DNA from: Cladorrhinum sp. PSN259
Taxonomy: Eukaryota > Ascomycota > Sordariomycetes > Sordariales > Podosporaceae
Assembly: GCA_033725935.1 (NCBI GenBank)
Contig: MU867096.1
Span: forward strand, 1-64,000
Length of the DNA: 64,000 bases
Direction: 5' to 3'
The notes beneath the pieces were generated by a model that ran no database searches, was not told the origin of the DNA, and was given only the letters and a program-made list of their open reading frames with translations. Positions 11,701-24,637 of the stretch are shown here, in pieces; position 1 is the stretch's first letter; every line of letters begins with the position of its first letter. Both the position numbers and the translations under genes were made by a program.

Positions 11701-13840
11701 GGGCCACAGGTGTGAATCCACCGAGCCTCCAAAGGTTATCATCAAAGTTGTAAGGTGTAGCCAGAATAGGATTGCCAGCAAGAAGAGAGACACCATTCAG
11801 CCGAACAAGTGCATCATTAATGCAAGGTACCGCGCCGTTGATGGCAAGTGGGAGTCCGCTTTTGGTGGTGGTGGTGAACAGACTTGTGGCGGAGTTCTTC
11901 GTAAGTGACCTAAAGAGCAGTGAGTCCATAAATTTGCCGTCCGCTCGGAACACAGCCCTGGGAAGTGTGCTGAATAGCACTTTGTGTTCGGGAACGATTG
12001 TGCTCGCCTTGTCTCTAATCGCTTTGAGAATATCTGAGTTCTCATCCTTTCCGGGATGGAATACCTCATTCCGTAATCCAAGAGCAGCCGATGCCTCGTA
12101 GGTCTGGAATCCACCAAGACAATCTTGGAAATTTCCCTGGTAACGTGGCCCAAGGCGGTAATGCACAGCAAGAAGGTCATCACTGAGGACATCCTCAAAT
12201 AGGTGAGCAGAGGCCAGTGACCATCGAGAATGAACTAGACCTGAACCTAGATGGGTAGCAAGGTCACGGGGCGTGCCCAAAAACGCCTGCACAGGGTTCA
12301 TTTTGTGGCTATTTGATGCAAAGGAAGCAAAGCTTTCGGTGCTGGTATTGGATAAAGGAGGTGGACTCGGGTATGCCGAGCGGATTTGCTCGGCAAACTC
12401 CCCGTTAACGTAAAGACTCGCCTTGCTTGCCACCATGGTCTTTGGCTTGCGGTGAACAAGGGCAATATGATACCACTGTTGCTCCCGGAAAGTGACCGAT
12501 TTGAACCTGACGCTAGGACGGGATGAAGTGACAGATGTTTGAAGGATAAAGTTCTTGGTGTCTCTCTCCAGGTACGCGAGAAGAAAACATGTTTGGGAGG
12601 AATCAAAGACTCCAAAGAGGGTCGTGTGTGAGTTAGGGTCGAACCTGTCGATACGAACCCAGGCAGTAAACGTGTAGCCTGGTGAAGCATGAGGGGGAAA
12701 TGAGCGTCCGAGATTGCCCAACTCGACCGAAGCAAACCCGTGCAGGGACAGGTCGAACTGGATAAAAGGTGGGCCATTATACTTTTGTGTCATGTCCAGA
12801 CAGAACTCGGAGGCAGCCTCATCTTTATCAGCCAACAAAAACTGCGCATCTGCCAACTGGTCGATGCCAAGCTGCATCAAGGACTTGCACAGTGGGAGCA
12901 CCTTCTCTTTCTCGGCCTCCACTAATACCTTCTCCTTAGCAAAGAGCAAGCATATAAATCTTGAGAGCATGCCTGTTCCATGCAAAGCTTGCAAGTTGAA
13001 GAATGACACAGATGCCACTGACGACAACGTTGACAAAACGATCATGGAAGCAAGGCTTGCTGGTGTCCCTTGGTCCCTCGGCATTGACTCCCAGAAGCCA
13101 ACGACAGTACGAAGGATCTCTGCATTTTGGATCGTAGTTGTCGGCCCAATTATTTGCTTTATCCGTGCTTCAATATTCTCCAAGCTCTGTATCCTGCCCC
13201 CTCGGTTTTGGATATTGTCGTCGGTCCCTTTTGATGTCTCGTCGTCGTCCTCCCTTTTGGGCTCGGAACTAGCAACGGAACGGCATAGCTCATCCAGGCG
13301 CTGGTCATCCAGGGCAAACGAAAGAAGCTTGCCAAACAGCTGGCAGTTGGTCCAAAGATCCGAGTCACATCCTCCTACGCCAATGCTGGCTATTATTTGC
13401 TCCAGAGATTCCCATCCTCCACCCTCAACCCTGTCGTGAAAGTACCTCCTATTTCCTGGGTGGCCTCGAAACGCGGCGGAAACGGTTGCAAGTATAACAT
13501 GTATCAGGTCGAATATCCCTCTCCTCTCGGATTCGGTCCGTTTCTGCAGATTGTAAAAGCCAGAGTATGAACGCAGGACGTTAAGTAGGGTCTGAAAGCC
13601 ACGGAGATGCCGGAAATCGTCCTGCGGTGGTGAAGGGGGTGGTGCAGCCGCAATGTGTTGGTGGATATTCCGGATCTGCTCAAGCAGATTCTCTATTTCT
13701 GGGTATCCATCTCCAGAGGCAGAGTTCGCTGTCTCGGACAGGCGATCGAGGAGTCTCTGCAGGACTTCGGCGGCTTTCGATGTTTGCAGCGTAGATGCCG
13801 ATGTCGAGGACCGGTAGCGGCGGGCCCGAACGGCCAGCAT
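5780..13840 (-). CDS. bph1: BEACH/WD40 domain protein (Bph1/LYST/neurobeachin-type), about 2646 aa
   Basis: Three exons: 13840-10237, 10185-5882 and a 33-base last exon 5812-5780. The 51-base and 69-base introns have GTGAGA and GTTAGT donors, and the joined frame is exact. Members of this family act in endosome and lysosome/vacuole membrane traffic. The N-terminal armadillo-like region (about 1-350) is followed by a concanavalin-like lectin fold at about 360-560 (YTFTAWVRIDRF). A long helical region follows, then a PH-BEACH fold at about 1850-2000 (NVFNISRIIGLDASEG). The BEACH domain spans about 2040-2325 (NFHYLMLVNTMAGRTFND, YPVFPWVLADY), and C-terminal WD40 repeats run to the end. The tiny last exon restores the expected ending YEWNLVQRER after DDDGRV; unspliced, the frame runs into unrelated residues. 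The first ATG used is 13840. The same frame stays open about 20 codons further upstream, so a missed 5' exon is possible. Confidence 0.92.
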
Positions 13841-16800
13841 CTCGATTGTCGAATGTGACCGGCGCTCGGTCAGGGCACGGGATTGCAGGTGTCGAGTTAT
13901 CGATTACGCCCTTTACCCATCGGCATGTGTTGTCTTGGACGCCTTTTTACTGTGAGTGCTTACGCCAGCATCATCGACTCCAAATCTCAGGTTCCAACAG
14001 ATGGTACTGCAGCCCCCAGACAGAGTCTCTGTCGATTACCGGTCGCAAAGGACGGATTGTATGCCAGCCCTAAGTCCGATCGTAATTATGACTTTGAAAT
14101 TTCGAATTGGTGTTCACTGAAATGGAACTCGTGTCGGATTCCAGGCAGCCAAAGGATGAAATCCAAAAAGGAAGCCGTCTTTCTCAGCCTTGAGCGCTGC
14201 AGCTCCAAGGCTAAGGTTACACGGGCATCAGAAGCCCCCATAGAGCTCTCTGCCTTGCATGGCCCACAGGGTGCCTCTGCGCTGAAAGAAAGCTCGCGTT
14301 GAACTCCCATTCAGCTGGGCCCAGTTGGAGGGGTCAACGTGGCGGTGCTTGTCCATGAAACAGTGGGTCCGTCTCTTTTGTGCTCCGAATCTCAACTGTG
14401 ATTACCCACCGGCTTTCATCCGACAGCTCTTCTATCTGGCAGGCTCTTCATATTTTGTGATCGATAACTGGCACCCAGTCGAGTGATTTCAAATTAAGGA
14501 ATTGCGCGAATCATAGTTGCGCATACAAGACAAATGGTCAACTTTCACTCCTGGAAATCACAGTTACTGGTTCTGCAGCTACTGACGCCACACAACGCAG
14601 CATGAATAACTCCCAATTTGGTGTCTGGACCGCCCGAAGCAGCCGGGTTACTGACTCGATATACGGCGTGAACAAGACGTTTCAGAGATGAAGCTTTGGG
14701 GTTTAATCCATCTTCTCACTTTTCAAAATTAATTGAACGGTGTTGTAAAGGGAGGCATTTTTTCGATTGTCTCCGGGCCAAGGAGTATCCATGAACGCCA
14801 GCACCAGAACCAGGGATTGCGTTGATCAGGTTTAACTGAGCAAAGAAGTCAGGCATTCAGTGCTGGGATTTCATTGCGAACAAGATCTAGAGTAACAGCT
14901 TACAGTTTGATACCATTCATGAAGTCTTGTCCTGTGCTCCAAGTAAGACCTGGAATGTCATCAGGTCTACAATCGTGAGCTTGATGTCAGTGCTCGTTGT
15001 CTTCCAAGTCCCCAAGTTCTCTCCATTATCAAACCAGCATGAGACTAAATGTTGCAGCAGCAGAAGCTGAGGGTATTTGAACTACACTCATTTCTAACAT
15101 GAACAACAGGTAGGGTCATACGGGCGAACCTTGTATCTTTCCCAGACACACCATCTTCTTGTTGTTTATTATCAGTGTTCCCATAAAGGCGGTTACAGTC
15201 GGTCAGACGCGTGTGCACACAGCTGTACAGATAACCAGATAAAGGGATGCGATAACGTCAAGTGCCCCCACCCAGATCTGCGGTCTGGATCCGACCTCTC
15301 CGCCCCATGATCCCCCCAGGCTTCCGACGGCTACGTGTGACGCGGATTTGCGTAAGTGAAGGGCAACCACTGCAGCAAGACTTACTGTTCCGGGCATTGT
15401 ACTGGCATTTCCACTGAATTTCCAAACGGCTTATTTCTGTCTGTTGTGTCACTATGAGGAATGAAGAACGCCGGAAGCAAATGTCCTGCCATTACTCCAA
15501 GTCTCCAAACTGAACGATGGTGCAGGACCAGCAATTATGATGTAATACTGGCTGTGATCACAGAGCCCATCGCTATCGGCCATATCAGCTGGCCGAGATC
15601 GGTTCCACAGGCCTCAATGCCATTCTGCGCAATGTGGGATTGTTGAGCGCAATCAAACCGATGATTCACCAATGCAAAGGTCGGTGTGCCTGGACGAATG
15701 CAACAAAGGTAATCCAATCCTACACGTGTATCCATCCCAGGAACCGGCTGCTAATTATCTGTCGAGTCAGACGTCCAAGCGAATAGTCGCGATGCGACAA
15801 ACCTAGCACGTGTGACTTGCTCATGACCATCCTGACCATTCGGACGGCTGCCCAGTCCTGGAGTGGAGATTCCCCGCGACCTCCAACTTGGCAAAGCGTC
15901 GGGGACTCCAAACGTGACGTGCCTGAACAGGGGATCGATCTGCCCGAACAAGGCAGGCGATCCGCTTTTGATGCTGGGACGGCACCGCTGGAACGCCTCT
16001 TCAGTCAAGCCTCACTGAAAACCGTTGGCTGAGATCTGTTGGAAGCCAGACCGCTATGCAAGTGCCTCGGGAGAGCTTGAACAGCTTGAACAGCTTGAAC
16101 GGCTTGGAGCTCAGGGGGAGCTTTGGCGAATCATCAACTGAGAAAGCCGATAGAGACACCAGGGGTCGCGGATGACGCCTGCAAGGCGGTAAGAAGCCTG
16201 CCCTGTTCTGGGTGTGCTGTTTCCAGGGCTGCCAGCTGTCCCTGCTCAGTCCGGACCTGGATGATTGAGGACATGCGACCTGGATTAGAACTTGGAAAAG
16301 GCCGATAGGAAGGGCCTGATTTAATCTAGAATGGAGTTAAACTGAAAAATCATTTTATATTTGTCTTTGTGCCGTACTTCTGCCGTTGTCAATGGATCCA
16401 TTGCTGTGAATCTTAACACCTGGGTAAGTGTGGCCATCAAGGTGAGCAAAGACGCAACCGATAACAATAGCACAGCATGCGTGACCAAACGCTTATCGCC
16501 CGCCGCAGGACCTCTCAGCAACTGTTTCGCCCCTGTGGATCCCGATCCACAGTCATGCTATTGGTCGCTCCGCCTTTCCCTAGTCCTTTTTAGGCTTGGG
16601 GTGGACCCTACCCCCAGTTCTCGGGTTTGCCTGCACCGCTCCGCCTTAGCGTGAAAGAGCCGGGGGCTTCCCTGAGGCAACCGCAGGCGTTGGTCTTACG
16701 CATTCGCCCGCCCACGTCTTTATCAGGACCTCAGCCTCCCCATCATTGCCGAACTCAACCTCCCCTTCTCTTTCCCATTCCTCTCCCCCATCATCAATCA

Positions 16801-16931
16801 ACTCATCATCATCATCAACCCGGTGGTTCAGGTCATCCAGGTGTCATTTCCATCTTTCGTCTTTTATACTTCTTTTTGAAGTCGCTGGGAAAATCGACTT
16901 CGTGCCACCCTTTCGGTAAATCACAATCACT
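13841..16931. other. Gene-poor 3.1 kb region upstream of BEACH and subtilisin genes
   Basis: This stretch lies between two divergent genes and so contains both promoters. Open frames are short (at most about 140 codons) and have no protein-like signature. A 9-base tandem repeat sits at 16074-16108. The last 250 bases before the protease start are pyrimidine-rich with many CATC and TCAA steps, as is usual upstream of strongly expressed fungal genes. I see nothing else that I can name. Confidence 0.55.
16074..16108. repeat. 9-base tandem repeat AGCTTGAAC
   Basis: Three exact copies of AGCTTGAAC run from 16074 to 16100, and a diverged copy (GGCTTGGAG) follows directly. It lies about 830 bases upstream of the subtilisin start. 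No function is evident. Confidence 0.75.
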
Positions 16932-18592
16932 ATGAAGGGTGTCGTCGCTCTCTCGCTCGCAGCTTGCGCTGCAGCGGCTCCCCGCGTGTCTTTCGAGACT
17001 GTCCACGGCGATGCCGCACCCATTCTTTCCTCGACCAATGCCGAGATTATCCCCAACTCTTATATCATCAAGTTCAAGAAGCACGTTGATGCCGATAAGG
17101 CCTCAGACCACCACAACTGGATCCAGGAGCTCCATACCTCCAAGATTGCCAAAGTCAGGACAGATCTGAAGAAGCGTGGCCAATTCCCCTTGGTCGACGA
17201 TGTCTTCAAAGGCCTCAAGCACACCTACAAGATTGGCAGCGACTTCCTGGGCTACTCCGGCCACTTCGATGAGGAGACCATCGAGCAGGTCCGCAGGCAT
17301 CCTGATGTAAGAATGAGCCAATTCGTCACTCCATCGCTACCCACTTTCTAACAATCTCTCAACAGGTCGAGTACATCGAGCGCGACACCATCGTACATAC
17401 CATGCGGGTACACCCAACAGCGACTTGCGACAGCGAGACTGAGAAGGCTGCTCCATGGGGTCTCGCCCGTATTTCCCACCGAGATACTCTTGGCTTCTCG
17501 ACCTTCAACAAGTACCTCTATGCCTCTGAGGGCGGCGAGGGTGTTGATGCCTATGTCATCGACACTGGTACCAACATCGAGCACGTCGATTTCGAGGGTC
17601 GTGCCAAGTGGGGCAAGACCATTCCTTCTGGTGATGCCGACATTGATGGCAACGGCCACGGTACTCACTGCTCCGGCACCGTTGCGGGCAAGAAGTACGG
17701 TGTTGCCAAGAAGGCCAATGTCTACGCCGTCAAGGTTCTTCGCTCTAACGGCTCCGGCACCATGGCCGATGTCGTCGCTGGTGTCGAGTGGGCTGCCAAG
17801 GCTCACATCGCTGCCGTGAAGGAGGCCAAGGATGGCAAGCGCAAGGGCTTCAAGGGCTCCGTTGCCAACATGTCTCTTGGCGGTGGCAAGACCAAGGCTC
17901 TCGATGAGACTGTCAACGCCGCCGTCGCTGCGGGCATTCACTTCGCTGTCGCTGCAGGCAATGATAACGCCGATGCATGCAACTACTCCCCTGCTGCTGC
18001 CCAGAAGGCCGTCACCGTTGGTGCTTCCGCCATTGATGATAGCCGTGCCTACTTCTCCAACTACGGCAAGTGCACTGATATCTTTGCCCCTGGTCTCAGC
18101 ATTCAGTCCACTTGGATTGGCAGCAAGCACGCCGTCAACACCATCTCCGGCACTTCCATGGCCTCTCCTCATATTGCTGGTCTCCTTGCCTACTATCTTT
18201 CTCTCCAGCCCGCTACCGACTCTGAGTACTCTGTTGCTCCCATTACTCCCGAGAAGCTCAAGGACAACCTCATCAAGGTTGCCACCGTTGGTGCTCTTAC
18301 CGACATCCCCAAGGATACCCCCAACGTTCTCGCCTGGAACGGTGGTGGCTGCAACAACTACACTGCCATCGTTGAGGCCGGCAGCTACCATGCCAAGCCT
18401 AAGTCAGAGAAGGAGATCGCCGACTCTGTCACCGAGCTCGAGAAGCTCATTGAGCAGGACTTCTCTGTCATCTCTGGCAAGGTTGCAAAGGGTGTTTCTG
18501 GCTTTGCTGACAAGGCCAAGAAGTTCTCCCAGAAGATCCATGAGATCGTCGATGAGGAGATCAAGGAGTTCATCGAGGAGCTTTCCGCTTAA
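16932..18592 (+). CDS. spm1: Vacuolar subtilisin-like serine protease (proteinase B/cerevisin, SPM1 type), 533 aa
   Basis: Two exons, 16932-17306 and 17366-18592, flank a 59-base intron (GTAAGA donor, CAACAG acceptor). The protein has a signal peptide (MKGVVALSLAACAAAAP), then an I9 inhibitor propeptide (PNSYIIKFKKHVD). The S8 catalytic domain has all three catalytic residues: Asp191 in VIDTG, His223 in GHGTHCSGT and Ser389 in GTSMASPHIAG. The oxyanion segment AAGNDNADACN is also present. A charged helical tail of about 55 residues follows the catalytic core, as in fungal vacuolar proteinase B. It would be made as a zymogen and act in the vacuole in protein turnover and autophagy-linked degradation. 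Codons are strongly biased to C-ending forms (GCC, AAG, GTC), unlike most neighbours, which suggests high expression. That bias also leaves long shadow frames on both strands. Confidence 0.95.
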
Positions 18593-19792
18593 GTCCCGAC
18601 TTGACTTGTGATAACATTTTGGCTGTCAGCGCAGCAGCGATGACGGAATTTTTTTATTTTTTTTCTTGCTTGTATTGTTTGACTTGCAATCACTGGGACA
18701 TGGGATGGGATCAGCTTTTTCTTTGGTATAAGAACGGGGCAAGCATATTGACGCTGTCGGGAGTTTATTGTAATGTATCACGGAACATGAAGCATATCAG
18801 ATCAATTTGCTATTAATTGTGCTGTTTTGACGTCAACTTTGGATCCCTTTGAATTGATTTTGAGGTACGACGTTTAATGACGCTGTCGAATGGGACATCT
18901 GCTCCCAAATATGTAGGCCAATGCTATGACACATTCAAGATCCCTCGAACAGTTGAAACCCACATCAAGACTTGGATGTTCGGTGGCACATTTTGCCGAA
19001 CGCTGCTCAACATTTGCCCTTCTCAAGATGCAATTGAACGCCTTCATCGTGATTGGAATACCATCCACTGCTTATATTTGTTCCTGAAAAGGCACGGCCT
19101 CCTATGCTTGCATCTTTTTAAGGATACAACATCACATCAGCGGATTGGACATCTGCGCTTGTGCAGTATGTTTTAAGTGTAGTGTATTACAAATATGTAT
19201 TCTGTCAATGTCCACTTAGAGCTTAAATTTTTTTATAGAAAAAATTGGGGGGGGGGGGGGGGTGAGAATTGGAAATCTATCTTGAAGGTGCCAGTTATCT
19301 ATAGGGTAGCTTAATGTACTGCTAATGTACATATCTACCTGATAGCTTAATTGAGATTACCTATGAGTAGGCAAATGGTTATGGGATCACGGTTGGGTTT
19401 ATTTGCTAGTGGTTTAAAACGCGGCGGAATTTACGTTTTTGGTGATCCAGCTATCTACCTCGTTGAGATATTTTTTGTTGTCTAAATAGGCTCTCATAGG
19501 AGGCACAAATAGTGGCCAGCTAATTCCTTCACAGCTATTCATGGCGTGGTGGGAATCACTTGATGACTTTCTGAAAAGAGTTTGGATTTCATTCTGTATG
19601 CTAAAAGGGTATAATGATGCATGTACTTTGTCTGGAGTGCGTGAAAAGGAATGGAAAAAAAAACATTGCCTGCTATAATAAGAACAACCACGACGAACCA
19701 CTTATTTGGCTTCCCAGATGCCACTGCTGAGATCGAATTATCCCCCAACAACATCCGTTGTATATAGCTGCCCAGCACTCTCACTTCAGGCT
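18593..19792. other. Convergent intergenic region with a poly-G tract
   Basis: This 1.2 kb region lies between the subtilisin 3' end (plus) and the AAA gene 3' end (minus). It is A/T-rich, with a T run at about 18650-18663 and a pure G run of about 16 bases at 19247-19262. No gene is seen. Confidence 0.6.
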
Positions 19793-22700
19793 TTATCTGT
19801 TCCTCTGTCTGAGCATATCCTTCAAATGCCCATTCAACTCGATCGTAGATATCTTGAACGTCTGCTGCTTTCCGTCCGCCTCTGCATCAACTTCGTCAAT
19901 CTCCTCAAGTATCGCATTGCGATACACACTTCCCGTGATGTTGGCCGCCAATGTCTTGATATCACGACCATTTGACCACCCAGGCGTCTGTCCCAACTTG
20001 TGCAGGAACCTCAGAACCTTCTCTTTCTCATCATCACCGGGATCGATACGGTCGTGAATCTCAATATCCTCTTTCTTGAGCAGGTTGATCAAGTGCTCTC
20101 TGGACCGTGAGGCACTCATGGGCGGGAATACAATCTCGGTAGCAAACCGACCTCGGAGACCGGCATTGACTGCCATCAGATTGTCCATGTCCTTGTCATA
20201 ACCAGCCAACACAATTATCATTTTCTTGTGGTATCTCTCCTTAGTCATGCAGTCCACGATTTCACCAACAGCTTCCTCCTCAAAGCTGTGACGACCTGTT
20301 CCTCCGGCGCCAGAATTGAGACGGTATGCCTCGTCAATGAAGAGAACCTTTCCCAATGCCTTCTCGAAGAGGTTGACGACTTTCGGGGCTGTGTGTCCGA
20401 GGTATTGACCGATGAGATGACTAGCGGAACATTCGATGACATCGTTGGTGGAAAGGAAGCCCATGTCGTAGAAGATCTGGCCAACGATCCTGGCTGTGTG
20501 AGTTTTTCCGGTTCCTGGAGGTCCCTTGAAGATGAAGGTGAAAGGGATAATATCCCGAGGATCTCTTCCCCGACGTCTCATGTTTGCAGCGATGCGCTGG
20601 TACCCCTCGAACTTGCCAATGATTGAGCTGAACCCAATCAGGCCTTCAAAGAGAGCCTGACACTTCTTCGAGGCGTGTTGCCCACGGTCCCAGTCGGGAT
20701 CAAAGTCCTCGGGTTTGAGAACAATCTTGACTTCCTGGTTCCCAGCATCATTCACAAGATCATTGACAAGTGTCTCCCCGTCCTTTGGTTTGGCAGTCTC
20801 CGCTTCCAATTTCCTCTGAGCATCGAGTCTCTCGCGAAACCGAGTCTTTGCCATGCCCAAAAGATTGTCCACATCACCACCGTTGCCAAAATTCGGTCGA
20901 TCCCTTGCACGGCGGAGGACCTCTGCGGCAACACCCATTGCTCCTTCCTCAGCCGTGATCTCCTCCTTTTCCATCTTGAGCCGCAGAATCTGATTGAGAG
21001 TCTTATCGTCATAATTCTCAAAGCGGAATGCGTCCTCGAGCGGAAATCGTCGGCGGAGGCCAGGATTACTCTTCTGGAACATGTCTTCCATCATATCAGG
21101 ATACCCAAGAAGAATAACACATCTGTTCTCACCTGGCCTGTTGTGAATCTTGGACACAATGATGTCGATACAAGCCAGACGAAACTCATCCGCCTCATGC
21201 CCGGCACCAGCCCTGCTGCCGTGATAGAACATGTGTGCGTCGTCAATTATGAGAACCTTTCCAAGGGTAGAATCGAGAATCTGGCTGGTTTTCTCCTCGG
21301 ACTCTCCAATGTACTGTCCGATGAAATCACCAGGCGTCTTGGTCACAACTTCCTTGGTGGTCAGGAGCCCAATCTCAGCCAGGATCTGCCCGTACAATTT
21401 AGCAACGGTTGTTTTTCCAGTTCCAGGAGGACCCAGGAAGACGCGATTCAAGGACGCCTGAAGTGGCTCCTTCCCAAGAAGCTCACGACGATAGTTGGCC
21501 TTTTCACGGTTCAGGAGCTCACCGATGGCTTTCTTCACATGTTCTAGGCCTGCCATTTTCGAAAGTTCTTGCCAAGACTTGCTCTTGGACCGAGTGTCTT
21601 CGGGTTCGGGACCGATGATATCTTCTTTCGTGAGGAAACGGTGATCAGGCTCTGGAGACTTTTCTTCCTCAGTCTTATCCTCGGTCTTCTCATCAGAAAT
21701 CTTCTCAGATTTCTCCTCGATCTTGACACCGGGCTTCTCCTCAGCTGTTTCTTCAGATTTGACCTCTGACTCGGCCGGAGCCTTGACTTCTTGCTTCATC
21801 TCAGGAGTGACCTCTGCTCCCTTTGAGTTGGCTTCTAATTGCTCCTCCGCTTCACGCTCAGTCTTCTCCTCAGGCTTGTTTTCAGACTTGATGTTCGGCT
21901 CGGCCTCGGACTTGACTCCGCCCTTTATGTTAGGAGTGACTTCAACTTCTTTCGAGATATCTTCTGGCTTCTCCTCGGACTTTATCTCAGGCTTTTCCTC
22001 CAACCCCTCTTCAGTCTTGGCCTGAGTCTTCTGTTCCGGGTTATCCTCAGATTCCACCTCGATTTTGTCCTGAGGCTTGTCGCCACTTTTGGCCTCAGCC
22101 TTACCTTCAGTCGAGGCTTCGGTTTTGCCCGCGATCTCCTCTTGTTGCTTGTCTTTAAACTCGAGTACAGTTTCCAGGGCAACTTCTCCAGACTGGACCT
22201 TGAACTGAATTTCGGAATTCTCGGTCTCAGGCTGAAGATTGCCGTCTGGTCTCTCCTCAGATTTAGCAATGGCGTCATTATTTTCTGGCGGATCTGTGGT
22301 ATCTTCCGTATCAAATATGGTGTCGGGCATAACCTGTGGCTGCATACCGCTTTCTTGAATAACGCTCTCCTCATTAGCCACGTGCCTGCCGTTGTTCGTA
22401 GGTGTAGCCGTGTCGTCAGTCTTTCCACTCTTCGTTGATTCTTCTTTGAGAATATCAACCTGTTTTGTTTCTATGTTTTTGGTTGGGTCGTCGCAGTTAG
22501 ATCGAGCTGAAGCTTCAACAGGCTCCTCGCCTGCACTAGTGTGGGTAGCTTTCTCCTCAACAGCTGTCTCCTTTGTTTCGTCCTTCTTTTCGCCATCAGA
22601 AACAGCTACCACTTTTTGCTTCGCTTCGAGTATCGACGCCTTCTCCTTCTCAAGCCTCACAGCCTGCCGTCCAAGCATCTGCTCAAACGAGAGAATAAGG

Positions 22701-24637
22701 TCGTAGACATTGGCGAACCCCGTTGACTCTCGGTTTCTGCTAATGCGTCTGGCAGCGATGCGTGGAAATGGTCCATCTAAGCCCCCCTCAACCTTGAACC
22801 CGTTATGTTTGATCATTTGAAGAAGGATGAGCCGGAGCTCCTCCTCCTCGTAGTTCTTGATGATCATCCTCCTGGGGAACTGCCAACGCCCACTCATCTT
22901 TGCAGCGAGAAACTTGCTAACAGCTTCCTCAGTACCAGCGACGGAAACGACAAGTCTGATGCGTTCACAATGGCGGTCAAGGGTAAACAGCAGATCATCC
23001 CTGAGAGACGGATATATACCTTCGATTGAGTCAACAAAAACATACTATTTACCTTGGGTTAGCGAATCTTCACTTTAGGTAGCGAAAGAGAACAGACATA
23101 CCACGTCGGAGCCCCTAGCAAAGCCTGCGAGAAGAACATGTAAGGCCTCAATGTCTTTATCATTCTGGAAGTCATACCCAGCCTTGTTTTCGACGTGAGG
23201 AATTCCTTTCCATATACCGCATTCCGCGAGAAGGTCCTTGTAGAGCCCTGCCAGCGTCTTCTTTCCAGTTCCGGGGTTGCCTATGAGCGCAAGGTTGAAG
23301 TCTTGTCGTCGGAGTTTTCCTTTTCTGGTTTTGGCCGCTGTGATTGTGCTCCTGACGGTAAGAAAAGCTTTCTTGACGTCTTCAATGCCAACCATGGCCA
23401 TCACCTTGTCAATGGCTCTGCTCTTCTGGCCAAGCTCCTTCTTTTGTCGTTCCCATTCCTTCTCAGGAGGAAGCAGCTCAACGCCCTGATCAGCTTTTTG
23501 TAGCAATTGGCGACCCAAAGCAGGGAGGAGGGGCATCCCGGGCCGGTTCGGCAGTGGAGAGTCGTTGTCTTCTGTGACTTTGTCATCTGATTCACATCGG
23601 ATTCTCTTACAGTCGATAAAGGGATCATACTCAGGTTTAGGAGTATGTTTATGAGCAGGTTTAGGCTCTGGAACAGGTTCTGGTACGTCCTCTGTGTGAG
23701 TTTCCTGTGTCTCTACTTTGACTTCCTGCTTGGATTCCCCAATTTGATCTTCCGTAGTTTCTTCCTTGGTTTCCTCGTCGGTCTTCTGAGTCTCTTCCTT
23801 GGTTTCCTCGTCGGTCTTCTGAGTCTCTTCCTTGGTTTCCTCGTCGGTCTTCTGAGATACTTCGACCTTTTCCTCAGTATCAGCTACTTCCTCATCGCCA
23901 AAGTCCCAATTTCTCCCCAACTCATAGAGATGAGACAGGTCGGCTTCTTGTGCTGGCTCAGCTTGTCCTTCAGGTGGCTCATTGCTGCTTGTTTCAGATA
24001 CCTCGGTTTCTGTTGCTGGCTCTGAGGGTTCTTTGGTGTCCGAATCTTTAGCGTCATCAATTTTCTCGGGATCTGTAATTGTTGTTGTGGGCTCTGCAGG
24101 TTGTGCTGAAGCTGTGCAGGGTTCTGAGGCTGTGCATGAGACAGGATCTAACGCAGTGCCTTCCATTGTTGCTGGCGTTTCGGTGGTGGGTGCAGGTATT
24201 TTCTTAATGGTTGCAGGCTCGCCATTCACGGCTTCAGGTGCTTCCTCAACGTTTTCAGGCTTCTCCTCCACATTTGCAGGCGTTTCCTCAACGGCAGTAA
24301 CATTTTCCTCGACATGTGCCGGCTTTTCCAAAGTGAGAGTGGGTGTAGATTCTGCTTTATTCTTCTCAACTGCCGCAACACTGGGCTCTGTTGCGTCGGT
24401 TGGTGAGGGAAGAACCTCCGCTATTGATACCTTGGTATCGCATGATTTTTTATTTCCAAGCAATGGAGGGATGATATCCGTCTTGCCGTCGACTATGAGT
24501 GTTACACGATCCGTGACTTCGCCCTCGACAGGTGTAGATATGGGAGACTCGGTGTCGCTACCGGCCCTGTCAACCAGATCCAGCTCAGGGGCGGAATCTA
24601 ACGGATCGGGGGTAGTGTCGCTGGAAGAGGGCGCCAT
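19793..24637 (-). CDS. CbxX/CfxQ-type protein with three AAA modules and long acidic disordered regions, 1595 aa
   Basis: Two exons, 24637-23102 and 23044-19793, are joined by a 57-base intron (GTATGT/TAG) that falls inside the first AAA module. The first 400 residues are Glu/Thr/Pro-rich and include an 11-residue tandem repeat. AAA1 (about 415-600) has Walker A GNPGTGKKT and a Walker B ending VFVDS. A second Glu/Lys-rich disordered insert spans about 655-980. AAA2 has GPPGTGKTT at about 1048 and Walker B LIIDD. AAA3 has GPPGTGKTH at about 1353 and a full LFIDEAY. Bacterial CbxX remodels Rubisco, and the fungal relatives (often labelled stage V sporulation protein K) have no settled role. Only AAA3 keeps the Walker B Asp-Glu pair, so the first two modules may bind but not hydrolyse ATP. 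The 24637 ATG has A at -3 and is the first ATG in frame. Confidence 0.88.
23761..23859 (-). repeat. 33-base coding minisatellite, three near-perfect copies
   Basis: Three head-to-tail 33-base units at 23761-23793, 23794-23826 and 23827-23859 are identical except for the last bases of the third. Each encodes an 11-residue unit containing KTDEETKEET in the disordered N-terminal part of the triple-AAA protein. Near-identity suggests recent expansion, so copy number may vary between strains. Confidence 0.9.

Noticed and set aside
17348..18391. A 347-codon minus-strand frame opposite the subtilisin gene
   Set aside because: It is the shadow of the strongly codon-biased protease. It is Gly/Val/Asn-rich without any domain and lies wholly inside the coding exon.
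17832..18611. A 259-codon plus-strand frame overlapping the subtilisin
   Set aside because: It is a second shadow frame of the same biased gene, almost only Ser, Leu and Pro.
20675..21547. A 290-codon plus-strand frame opposite the AAA gene
   Set aside because: It is antisense to conserved AAA2/AAA3 motifs, which explain the sequence. It has no independent features.
23755..23865. Direct repeats considered as a CRISPR-like array
   Set aside because: Units are contiguous, without spacers, and lie in frame within a eukaryotic coding sequence.
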